64,000 bases of DNA, taken from assembly GCA_947034885.2 (NCBI GenBank), contig OX344756.2, forward strand, positions 16,302,098 to 16,366,097. The letters are read 5' to 3'. Shown piece by piece: positions 23,706-34,161 of this stretch. This DNA comes from Thuidium tamariscinum (taxonomy: Eukaryota > Streptophyta > Bryopsida > Hypnales > Thuidiaceae). Below the pieces are notes generated by a model, which had not been told where the DNA came from, ran no database searches, and worked only from the letters and a program-made list of their open reading frames with translations. How positions within the stretch are numbered: the first letter of the stretch is position 1; each line of letters begins with the position of its first letter. The translations under genes and the position numbers were made by a program.

Positions 23706-24806
23706 CAAGTTTTGGTGGATTTTTTTCTTGTAGATGATGTTGAAAATTATGTTCAAGATGGCATAACTTTTATTCCCAAGCATCAACTGAAATGAAAATT
23801 ATATTCTTATGAAGCAAATAAAATTTCCATCTTATAAGAAAGTTTCAAGAAGTTCAGGTTATACAAATGAACTCTTGAGAGTTCCTTAAGGAGGACTCCT
23901 GATCTTTTTGAGGTTCAACCTTCAAAACTATGACCTTTTATTTTACAATTAGCAAGTCTTAATTGTAACATTTCACAATTAGCTATTCGCTATTGCAAAA
24001 CTAGGAAAATGGCACTTGGTTGGATGTTTTGTCCAATGAAGTTTGTTAACAATCAAGTGGTTTACTCTTTGAAATTCAAATTATTTTTGGTATTGCCGAC
24101 ATCTCCTTTTCTAATACATATGATAATACAACTACTATAATGGATGATGCATGTGCCACCTTAAGGTGAACTTCTATGCGCCTAGAATTGGCCAAACTTT
24201 GATAAAAGACCCAAAAAAAATTCATAATTCTACATAAACATGTGCAATAGTCATAGAAAAAGAACTGCAATTATTGGCCAATAAAGTTGGGGGGAGGCTC
24301 TTCAAAAGCATATGAGACAAGTTTCTAGATTCCAAAAAACAGTTTATTAACATAGAACTTGAACTTTTTGATTGCTTTTAGTTTGTCAACAAGCAAAAGT
24401 CACAAGATGTTCTTGATATGCAATTTCTCCCTGCTTACATTGAAGTGAAAGTATCATGAATCTCCGTGATCCATTTTGGAATCAAAAACCCCATAGATGT
24501 AAGTTCTTAAAAGGGCAATTGATTGATTATGAGCTAGATAGTTACCACTAATGTGGATCACACTAAAATGCATAAATTCAGTTCAAGGACCCTCCCAAAA
24601 CATGGACTCCCACATTCCAAAAGATAGCATTCAAAATGCAGCATCCACCATTGTTTCTTCACAAAATCCAAATATAGAGAGTTCAAAACATGTCCAAAAT
24701 GCAGCATCCACCATGATTGTTTCCAGGCTTCCCTGAAGAATTATGCAGGTGTAATAATAAATCCACGACCAAGACAACCAAGCAAAGATGGAGCCCATTG
24801 TTGAAC
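23706..24806. other. AT-rich spacer
   Basis: Direct repeat CAAAATGCAGCATCCACCAT at about 24631 and, with one base different, at about 24694. Nothing else seen. Confidence 0.4.
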
Positions 24807-25131
24807 TAAGGTAGGCGGCTCTACAAGCAACCCCACTCTAAAAGTGACTTCTAACACAAAAGTACATTTTGCTTTCTTCAATGTAGAAATGGAGTGTACT
24901 GATTTCAGCAGGGGGGGCACTTTAAGAAACCACTGCATTTCAACTTCAAAAATCTGTAACTAATTTCACAAAAGTCCGAAAAATATGAAACAACTTCTGT
25001 TAGATGATGCCAATTCCATTTCTCTTCCTACGAAAATTCACTGAAAATTTACAGAGAATTGTTTCAAGGAGTTGAGCTTCCCAAAAACTGCAATCAGCTC
25101 TTGAAAGATCACTTTAAGAGCACACTACCTG
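24807..25131. mobile_element. Family M element, copy 5
   Basis: TAAGGTAGGCGGCTC to GAGCACACTACCTG. Internal CAACTTCTGTTAGATG and ACTAATTTCACAAA blocks are shared with copies at 27375 and 42689. Confidence 0.65.
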
Positions 25132-25610
25132 ATCCATTCACATGAGTCCGGGAAGGGAATGGAATGGAATGAAGAAGAAGATGGTGTGCGACGGATGGGG
25201 ATGACGGAGGGACGGACGGTCGTATGATTGTGCGAGAAGGACAATGGGTCCGAAAAATAATGTCATGTGCCAACTCTCCCTCCAGCAAAATAAAAATAAA
25301 AAGGGGGACCACCGAGCCCAGCGAGCAACATCATCCACCCTGTCTACTTCCGGGCTTTTGGTCTGCCTTTAGCCCCTCATCTTTTGATGCTTGACCTTTG
25401 ACCAACAACCAAACCTGCCACAAGCCCCCGGCCCCCCCTGTGACGCTGCCCCTCTTTTGCTCTTTTTGGCCTGACGGGGAGAGAGAGAGAGACGGGCCCG
25501 GGATGACACCCAGGACCCGGGGTCCGGGGAGTGCGATGGACGGACGGACTCTTGTACAAAAAGGCCTATGTGGACATGACCCCTGTTCATCTGGCTTTTT
25601 CAACAAGGAA
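25132..25610. other. GC-rich island, no gene recognised
   Basis: Composition jumps well above its surroundings, with a GA run at 25481-25492 and several overlapping frames on both strands. None has a domain or plausible splice partners. It could be a promoter or a short transcript. Confidence 0.3.
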
Positions 25611-26042
25611 ATGGACTTGGAATATATGCTGAAAGCTATATGTGGGTTTCATTTTCATTTTTATTTTTTGGGGAATCTATTTGTGGGTTTTTTATTTTTT
25701 GGAAAGCTATTTGTGGGTTTTGAAAATCATTGCATTGGGTGCATGAAACAGTCATCAAACTCATCATGTGAGTTGAGCCCATGATTTGCACATGGACTTA
25801 GGTTTGGAAGTAGTACCTTCAGGGACTCCAAGTTAGTGTGTCAGGGGGGGTTTGGGAATGAAGACCTTCATTAGTGGTCCATGTAATAAGAAGGGTGATA
25901 GGCAAAATTAATCGCCTACTTGCCTTAAAACTCACTATCATCATCAATATGTGTAGGAATGTGTAGGAATGTGGAAGAAATCATTTTTAGAACATCTAGT
26001 ATCAGGAAAAAAAAACTTGGACTAGGCTTCATAACTTTAGTA
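25611..26042. other. Spacer
   Basis: Local direct repeat around TATTTGTGGGTTTT at 25678-25720. No gene seen. Confidence 0.4.
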
Positions 26043-26374
26043 TAAGGTAGGAGGTCCACGAACCGACCATCTAAGGGCTGGAACTGAATTTTCGGGAGGT
26101 AAAACATCTTGAAATATTTTTTTCAGTGAATTTTCCTTGAAAGGCAAGTAGAATAAGCATTTGACCCAAGTCGTTTCATATTTTTTGAAGTTTTTTGGAA
26201 TTAGTTATGAATTTCTGAAGTCAATATGGCATAGGGCTCCAAAACCGCCCACACCCTAAAATGTACACTGTTTGTACATTCCTGTAAAGATTAAAAAATA
26301 TCATATACAAATGATGTACATTTTGGAAGGTGGACGGTTTTGGAGCATGGGTGGTTTTCAAACCTCCTACCTTA
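26043..26374. mobile_element. Family M element, copy 6
   Basis: TAAGGTAGGAGGTCC to AACCTCCTACCTTA, TA-flanked, with an internal ATGTACACTGTTTGTACATT hairpin core. Confidence 0.8.
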
Positions 26375-27374
26375 GAGAACTCAAAGTTGTGTGTTCGTTG
26401 GTATGTTGGAACTTCCTTTCATTTGTCAACAAGTGAATATGAAAAATTTGACCACTCTAAATATAGTAACTAGGCATAGTGGTAAAAAGTAGGCAGTTTG
26501 GAGGTAACAACCAACACAAAATCTATCATTAAGAGTGTATGTTTACAAAAATTTAGAATCAAAGCCGATTTTGAGTTAGTGAAGGTCAATGTATTTTATT
26601 GTAACATTGATGATTTAGGTGACACTAATGTCCCCTTCTACTAATAGAACAAATTAGGTGGTTTTCCTAGCTCTAAAAAAACAAACCTAATAGATTAGAT
26701 CTAATATGTGTTGAATTGATGCAACATCAAGGGATTTGACACATGAATTTTAACCTTTAAATGTTCCATAGAGAGGATATGTATATACTAGTGAGTTAAA
26801 AGGGTATTAATTGAAAACTACAATATTGTTGTTATACAATGTTCAAATCAATTTCATATGTTTGAATACCTATACAACATTAGTACCTACCTAACACAAC
26901 ATCCCATTAATTTACATCATTGTATTTACATATACCTCCACATAAATACATTAAAGAATCACATACATATATTGCCAAACTTCCAAATTATTTTAAATCA
27001 TATTTTAAATTTTCTTCAATTCCTCAAAAAATCACAAAAACTCCACTTATAAGTAAAGATTATCATCTCTAATGTTATTTTAGATCAATCATATACAAAG
27101 TTGCCGTAACTCCCTTAAAATGTTCTTCGCAGTAGTATTGCATATTCATTTTGTAGAAGGATGTTACTGAAAAGGAATTCAAAGTTTGTTTTGTGTCAGT
27201 CTTCAGCTGATTAATTATACGCTACAAGCAAGGCTTTTACTCGCATCCTTGCAAATTTTGGGATTTTCAAATGATTTTATCCTTTCCACTATTGCTAGAA
27301 TGAGTTTTCAAAGGGCAATGAGGAATGCACCTTTTGGTGCAAAAATCATATATTTTTGACAAAGTACTCACTGG
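26375..27374. other. AT-rich spacer
   Basis: No gene or family recognised. Confidence 0.4.
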
Positions 27375-27670
27375 TAAGGTAGGGGGTTGTAATTGCAACC
27401 CTATCTCTAAAAGCAATCTGGTAGATTTCGCCTCTAACATGTACCAGAAGTATACATTTCAAGGGGGGTGCTTTTAGAAACCATTGTGTTTTCAACTTCA
27501 AAAATTCATAACTAATTCCATGAAGGTCCAAAAAATATGAAACTACTTGGATTAGATGCCAATTCCATTTTTCTTACCACATAAATTTACTAAAAATTGT
27601 TTTAAGGAGTTTACCTTCCCCAAAATGCAAATCAGCTGGTAAAGGGTCGCTTTTACAGCCCCCTACCTTA
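27375..27670. mobile_element. Family M element, copy 7
   Basis: TAAGGTAGGGGGTTGT to CAGCCCCCTACCTTA; one of the cleanest terminal repeats of the family. Confidence 0.8.
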
Positions 27671-28949
27671 ATAGGTGTTGGTACTTTCAAGATTTTGCCT
27701 ATTGAGTGAGGACTGCACCATTAGTATATTCCGTATTTGAACCATGATGCGCAATTAGATGACTTGTTCCAAAGACAAGTGGACGTGACAAAAGAGAGAA
27801 CAGAATTGAAGGTCCACAGGAATGCAGCAGAGCAGGACAGGGCCGCTGATTACTGAATTAACAAGATAAATGAAGAAAGTAAGTTAAGACCCCAGAAATC
27901 AGCGCTGCAACAAAAGAGTCAACAAGGTGTAGAACAATTTCAACACTGGCAGTCTGAAACGATCAGCCCCAAAACATGAGCACGATGGAAACAAACGAAC
28001 ATTAAAAAATAAGATGGGAATAATAATATATGTATATATATATAAATATTTATATATAGCCTCATCCAGGTCTGGACCATAAAATAGGTGTTCACCTTGA
28101 CATGAGCATTGTAAAGCCAATGACTCAAAAAGCAGTATGGACTTTGTCTCTGGCTATGGCACAGAAATCACTCTATTCGACAAGGTGTAGCCCACCACTA
28201 CGTTAATCTGGAGGAATGGTCCTCGTTGTAAAGTGGATAGGCGACTGCTGGCTACAGCACATGGTCAATTCTTCGGGGTACTGGATGCCTCCTATCAATC
28301 CTTCTACGAGTCCAGTCTGGCTTCCCTTCAGCGTTGTGCCCCATTGTTTGATACTCCCAATAGACGACTTTGACGACTGCACGCTTCTTCAGGTTCTTTC
28401 TAACAGACTCAACAGCCTGCCACAGCTATATCGTCTCCCAGACATAACCATAGAGCGGCAAGGCTAGTTACAACACCAAAAAATGCTACACTACATCAGA
28501 GAGGCAGCCAAACAGAGAAGAGGCCGGCAGCAAACTGAAGAAGCAATGCAAAGCAGCATTGCAGGAAGGTTGGAATAAATAACCACAAGAAGAGTAACAA
28601 CAAAATACAGTACGTGCCGCACTGCAGGGTACCTGTGCAGAGAAAATACACGTAAAAGTCATCCTCCACCTGTTATTTACTATGACCTTGTTATACCGAC
28701 CAGAGGAATCAAACCCGCAAGATAAAAAGGTCAGTTACCCAGCAGAGTATTTAAGGAACCCCACGCTACAGAATGACCAGTGCGTCTGCTTTGCCCGTTC
28801 TTCCTCCACAAGTGCTAGACGACGAAAAATGGCGCACCAAACATGATGTTTTATGCTCTGCAAGGTGCTAATGGCTCGCCTGCAAGGAGGACACAAGCAC
28901 CGAGAGATGTGCAAATCCTCTCCAACGATCACGAATGACACATGTCACT
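27671..28949 (-). other. 3' flank, probable long 3' UTR of the AUX/IAA gene
   Basis: Composition stays close to that of the gene until about 27730 and no exon with similarity to anything is visible. A TA-rich microsatellite lies at about 28024-28060. The frames at 28216-28467 and 28735-28941 have no recognisable domain. Confidence 0.4.
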
Positions 28950-31164
28950 TCATCGGCCCCCCACTGAAGCTTGCGTTTTCATAGGGTCTGCATTTTTTGG
29001 GGCTGCAAACAAAAAAATTCAATAAAATCAGAAAGACTCAACACAAGCAAAAAACATTCAGTAACGTAGAGCAACTCATATAAAAAATACATGATTATGC
29101 GTACCAAAGTTGGGCAGCTTACCAACGTTCACCTCCTCAGATCCCTTCATGATGCGGAGCCTCTTGACAGCGTTAATGAACAACCTGTAAAGCACATCTT
29201 TAAAGTGAATCACAAGTTGAAAAACGAGTTGAGATAAAGAAAACAAATTACAAAGAGAGAACGCAATCATCTATATCACAAACGAATCTTATACAGTCGT
29301 CATATAATCTTCTGCTAGTTCAGGACTTACTCCCAAGGGACATCGCCAACAAGCATGAAGTCTCCTTCACGATCCTCATATATGAGGACATACTCCGAAC
29401 CATCCAGAAAGTTCAGCTTTCGGCTGGTTGAAACAAAATGACTCTCCGCGCTGCTTGAAGTCCGGCTGCCACCTATACATCACCATCCGCCAAAAGAAAT
29501 ATTTCAACACAACATGATGCAAGACATTATAGAGCAGCTTCCATGACATCATCGAAAAAGTTTTAAAAGCCACATACTTGGCATGGCAGGGAAATTACTG
29601 AAGCACAACAGAGTGACCAGCGCAAAACATATGATACATACCATTGATGAACTGTTGGAACATCTCTTCTAACGCCGGGTATAGCTTCTCGTAGCTGTTG
29701 TTGGTCTTCAGGTCGACCTTTCGACCAAAAGGGACGCCATCCATATATATTTTCACAAACCAGGAATTGGTGATGGAAGATGACGCAGAACCCTTTCCTT
29801 GCACAGAAGGACAAGCTGGTGGAGGAGCTGAGGGAGGAGGCGCAGGCCTCACGGGATTGTTGTTCCTGACGAAATTTCTCACAGGGGGCCAACCCACAGT
29901 CTGATTCTGCCTGCATGTGCGAAGCATAAAACCAATCAGAAAAAAATAGTCTCAAGACAACCTATGAAAAGAACCAACTGCAAGCATGGCATAAGATTAT
30001 AATAAATAACAGCCTTTGTCTTAGTCTTCGGTGGAGCAACAATAAAGAAGTCACTTACGCAGGAGATGGTGGTTGATCGTTGGGAGGTGCCACTGCTTCA
30101 TTCAAACCATGCTTGCTAGCTTCATTGCCGACCTTGTTCGATGAATCACCAGCATCTTGCACATTCTTGTTCACGAGATTCCTCCGCATGTGTCCGCCTC
30201 CGCCCGTGAAGAGTTTCGTGTTGTCCAGGCTGAGATTTTGCCATGTTGAGCTCTTGTTGACAAAAGATGCAGGCCGCATCCAGGGCTTGCCCACCTGCTG
30301 CGATTTCACTTTCACATCTTGTTGCTCACTTCCGCACATGCCTTCGCCACGATTCACATCGCCATGACCTTCCCGGGCAACCCCACCAGGTCCGGACAGT
30401 CCATTATGGTTCATCCCAACAGCCTCCGTGTAGCCCCGCTTCACACCATTGTTCTTCACTCCAGGGAAGGCATTGTATGGTGCATGCAGATTAGTGGGAT
30501 ACTTCCCGTTCTGGCCAGCTTCATACTCCTGCGGTCTATGGTGCATGGGCCTGTTCAAGGTGGCAGGTTTCATCACCTGAGCATGTGGAGCATGCTGTGC
30601 AGCCTTCATAGCTTGAGCCTTGCGAAACTCTTGTAAGATGGCGTTATTCCGCTGAGAACCTCCGACAAGACTCTTGGCAAACTCCGGTTCTGCGACCGAG
30701 TCTCTTCCATCCTGCTGCTGCGGCTGATGGTGATACGCGGCCCTCTTTGCAGGATTCTCACTCACGTCTTGGGCAACAGGCCCATCCAACTTGCAGTCCG
30801 CAGGTGGTTCCAAGACCGGCCGGTAAGAGTCAGTCACATTGCCAAAAGCCATAGACTCCTGATCATCTGACTTCCCGGTTGGCTTAAGACCAAGACAGAG
30901 CGCAGTGGCACTCTCGTTCAAGTCCAGCGCCTCCCTGAAGCTCTTCTCCGGTTGTTGGTCATTGGAACTGTTCGCGGATGAGACCTCCGAAAGACCGATG
31001 TAATCATGCTCCTTCAGAGTAGTGCCACTGTTATTACTATTCTCATGTGGAGAACTCTCAACCGGCGAATCCGGGTAAAGAGTGTCATAGTTCATTGTCG
31101 TCTTCTCAGCAAAGTGCTGTTGCTGCGCTCCAGTCAGGGCGCTACAACCCTCGCCTCCGTTCAT
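28950..31164 (-). CDS. IAA: AUX/IAA auxin-responsive transcriptional co-repressor, five exons
   Basis: Exons on the minus strand are 31164-30059, 29910-29642, 29472-29331, 29184-29123 and 29002-28950, giving 543 aa. The start is the first in-frame ATG; the open frame upstream begins only with TTG. Domains in order: [14 protein letters not shown] at about 50-63 (a block of the IAA8/9/27 clade); EAR-type repression motifs LDLN (80-83) and LCLGL (89-93) that would recruit TOPLESS; KRGY (242-245); domain II degron VGWPPVR (374-380), which TIR1/AFB receptors bind with auxin; PB1 domain with the basic face WFVKIYMDG (K422) and FGRKVDL, and the acidic OPCA side [16 protein letters not shown] (490-505); then the nuclear signal VKRLR. 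Introns fall after QFIN and inside the last codon of VPWE, as in the family generally. It should act in the nucleus, dimerise with ARFs and be degraded when auxin rises. Large exon 1 with a Gln/Asn/His-rich linker makes it longer than most angiosperm members. The short C-terminal exon is the least certain; without it translation would read on into intron 4. Confidence 0.95.
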
Positions 31165-31317
31165 CGAGCAATGATGCAAACGTAAACGCTAAATAATATC
31201 CTCTAAACAGTGCGCATGCTCTAGCAATACAAGATCTTGACATTGGCCATCTAGGTCCCAGCTTCTCCTGCGATAACACAGGGCCGATACCACCAACATT
31301 AACAACAGTCGCTCTTC

Positions 31318-31323
31318 CCGACA
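31318..31323 (-). promoter_or_regulatory. Auxin response element, TGTCGG
   Basis: The minus strand reads TGTCGG, the high-affinity ARF-binding form of the TGTCNN element, 154 bp upstream of the AUX/IAA start. AUX/IAA genes are usually auxin-induced, which makes the site plausible. A six-base match alone is weak. Confidence 0.35.
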
Positions 31324-31747
31324 AAACAGCATGAGTTACTCACCGAGAGCCGCACATACCAGCAAATACAAAAACAACACCTAAATCAAACACAACACGA
31401 CCTCGCACTCTAACCAAGAGCTAGAACATACTAACACGTGCTACCGAGGCCGCCTGTTCTCCTGCAGGTTCAATAACAACACTACAAACAACAGTCTGCC
31501 ATGACTTCCCCAAGCAATTACACTCTCCTCAACACAAGCACACAAACACACACCAGTAAACAGGAAAAGAACAACTGCACCGAACTCAAACCACCACACC
31601 ACCTCAAAGTCTCAACACAAGCTTGAACCACTACTTTACCCTCTCACTCACTCACTCCAAGCTCCAGTCGCTATCCCCGCCATTATGCACACTCACGAAG
31701 GCCTCAAAAAAGAACCGGGAGCCTCACAACACTCCACATTCCAAACA

Positions 31748-31753
31748 CCGACA
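31748..31753 (-). promoter_or_regulatory. Auxin response element, TGTCGG
   Basis: A second TGTCGG on the minus strand, 430 bp upstream of the first and in the same orientation. The classic TGTCTC form also occurs on the plus strand at 32012-32017. Confidence 0.35.
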
Positions 31754-32011
31754 CATGAACCTTCCGAGCGACTACAGAGACTCAGTCAACACGCCTTCCC
31801 GTCACCAGAACCGTGAGCTTCAAAACTCCAAACTCCGCCATAGCTCACCTTAACCGCTTCCCGCACATCCCCCGACTTCGTCCTCTTACCACCACCACCG
31901 CCGCCGCCACGTTCTCCTCCAACTCTTAAACCGCCGCAGACACCAAACTAAAACCTCTGTCACTCTATCTTCAGCTGCAGCAGCAACCGTGAGCTTTCAA
32001 GCGTTTGCGGC

Positions 32012-32017
32012 TGTCTC
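32012..32017 (+). promoter_or_regulatory. Auxin response element, TGTCTC
   Basis: Canonical TGTCTC hexamer in the AUX/IAA upstream region, on the strand opposite to the gene. Its chance frequency is high, especially in CT-rich DNA. Confidence 0.25.
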
Positions 32018-32628
32018 CTCTCTCAACGCGGGCTACTGGTTCACCTTCAGTAAGCTTAGTCCTCCAAGCCATCCACTCCACTCTACCCCACTCCTCTCTC
32101 TCTCTCTCATCCAAGGTAAAGCCTCTCCTCTACAGCATCTCCGGCGACTCCCTTCCGATTCCAACACTTGAACAAAGCAACTTTAGCGCAGGAGCTTCGT
32201 GGCTATGGCGAGCACACCTTTGGAACAACAAACCCTCTCTCTCTTTCTCTCTCTCTCTGTCTGTCTTCTGCCACCAACCCCTATCATCAAGGGGGCGGAG
32301 ACCGACGAAGGCCACCACGTTCATCCAAGGTTCATCCAGTTGGGAGACGCGGAAGCAGGCACTCATCGTGGATTTCATCCGTTCGCATCCCCATCTCTTC
32401 GTCGCGTCTGACATCCAGACAAGACCCTGACACTGCCATCCGTCGGCTTCCGCGGGTACGGCCGTAGTTCTCGCGTACAGGTCGGGTATGGGTATGGCCG
32501 TATGGGTCGGGGTATGGGACGAGGGATACGGTCCGCAAGACATGGCCATGGATGGGGGCATACTTTAAATGTGATGCAGGGTGGACTGGTCTGGACTCTG
32601 GTCTGGACTCTCTGGCTGGATTCTGGAC

Positions 32629-32748
32629 TGGGCCTGTGGGCCACTGCGGTGGGGGAAAGATGGCTGGTTAGATGGATGAATAAGTGCTGTTGAGAGGGTG
32701 ATTGGATGGATGTGGTTAGAGTTGATGAGTGGGCCAATCCTGTGGGCC
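32629..32748 (+). promoter_or_regulatory. Cluster of four TGGGCC (site II-like) motifs
   Basis: TGGGCC occurs at 32629, 32637, 32730 and 32743, within a GC-rich stretch at the distal end of the AUX/IAA upstream region. TGGGCC/T boxes are known TCP-type promoter elements of housekeeping plant genes. They may mark the distal promoter or a divergent transcript. Confidence 0.35.
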
Positions 32749-32890
32749 AGGGTTATAGGGCTGGTGCGCCCTGGTGGGGCTTTACGGTCGGGAGAGAGGA
32801 CAATGTGGTGGGGGATGGATGGATGAATAATGGCTGCTGGTGGGATGAGATTGAGATGATTTCGTTTTCTCAGTTCTCACCTGTCCGCAT

Positions 32891-33779
32891 GGTGAAAAAA
32901 CGTGATGGGGAGCGTAACTTACGGATGTTTCTTAAAATTGGGATACATTTATTTGGGCATTCAAGGGAATTGTGAATGAATTGTATTGTGTATTTAAAGG
33001 AAATACTATATATATCATAGTTCTATCTATTTTGGTACAACAAAGAAGAAAATGATCCCAATTGAACGATGTTTTCACATCATAGTCATAGTTAAAGCAA
33101 TCTTATTTGAATTTGTAATGAAATTTCATCCAAATTAAAGAAAATTATATTAAAGTTAAGGTGTACATAATAACTAAAAAGACTTGTTATTTTTTCAAGA
33201 TTGAGTATTTTTGAAGTAACGTGTTTAATTTGAATGTGTATTTTTGTTGAGCTTATGAATTTAGAACGCCTATAGTATACAAAATATATAATGTTATTGT
33301 ATAAGACAATTGTTGGTAGGTCTTTGACTACCAAAAAAATTCAATTTGGAAGATTTTAGGATTGTTTCAATCTCAATTTTTACATTGTGTATGGCTATGA
33401 AAATAGAAGATAAGAATGTGAATAAATTATTGTTTAAATTTGACGACTTTGTTACATAATCAATGACACTTACTTTTTTTCAATTGTAAGGGGGTTGGGG
33501 CAAAAATGTCATTCAATATGATGCAACAATTGGAAGTGCAAAATGATCTTTATCATTAAACTTCTATGTCTCTCGTTGTAGTAGTGCAATAATTGCTTGA
33601 AATTGTGAGGGTACAATTGTTACTCTACAAGAATTATATTTTCAATGTTTGATTCATTTTTCAACTATTGATGTGTCTTCGAGTTGAAAATAAAAACACG
33701 AGATGGAAAAACAAGGGATCACTTTTGAGCCAAATTCTTACTAACTTATCAATGCACAAATTTTATTTCATCCAAGATA
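32891..33779. other. AT-rich spacer
   Basis: No gene seen between the AUX/IAA promoter region and the next element. Confidence 0.45.
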
Positions 33780-34161
33780 AGGGCAAAACACCCATTCCTG
33801 TGCATGTTCCTTGCAATGGACAATAGATTGACCTAAATGGGTCAATAGAGTTCCCTTAATGTGTTCGCCACATGTGTCATTGTAATTTGCTGACACAATT
33901 GAAGGACACATAGGAAAATCTAGTTGGCTGAGTGCTGATTTTCGCAGGGTTCAATTTTGGGGCACCTATAGGATAGTTTCACAGGTCTAGGAAGCCAACA
34001 CTTTGAAAATTTGTAGAAATTACATACTATAGCCAAAAAATCTAATTTTTTTTAATATTCATGATTTTCACTCACTAATACTAGAAAATTTTCATTTTTA
34101 GAAAACGCTGCCTCCAACTATGCTGAATTCCTTATTTTGACAGTTTTGGGTGTTTCCACTG
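33780..34161 (+). mobile_element. Family B miniature element, copy 4
   Basis: AGGGCAAAACACCCATTCC to GGGTGTTTCCACTG, flanked by TA; probably the least damaged B copy. Confidence 0.8.

Larger units (their letters stand above)
31165..32890 (-). promoter_or_regulatory. 5' UTR and promoter region of the AUX/IAA gene
   Basis: GC-richer DNA with CT microsatellites (about 32091-32108 and 32234-32265) extends 1.7 kb upstream of the start codon and then ends abruptly in AT-rich DNA. It most likely holds a long leader and the promoter. A leader intron cannot be excluded. Overlapping open frames on both strands (for example 32005-32738) have no domain and look like GC-driven shadows. Confidence 0.5.

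Noticed and set aside
29563..29955. 130-codon minus-strand frame overlapping AUX/IAA exon 2
   Set aside because: It is a different frame from the VGWPPVR and PB1 reading and has no domain; it is a shadow.
30080..30636. Plus-strand frames opposite AUX/IAA exon 1
   Set aside because: Antisense shadows of the coding exon.
32005..32738. Several 60-143-codon frames on both strands upstream of the AUX/IAA gene
   Set aside because: All overlap one another in GC-rich DNA with CT repeats and have no recognisable domain.
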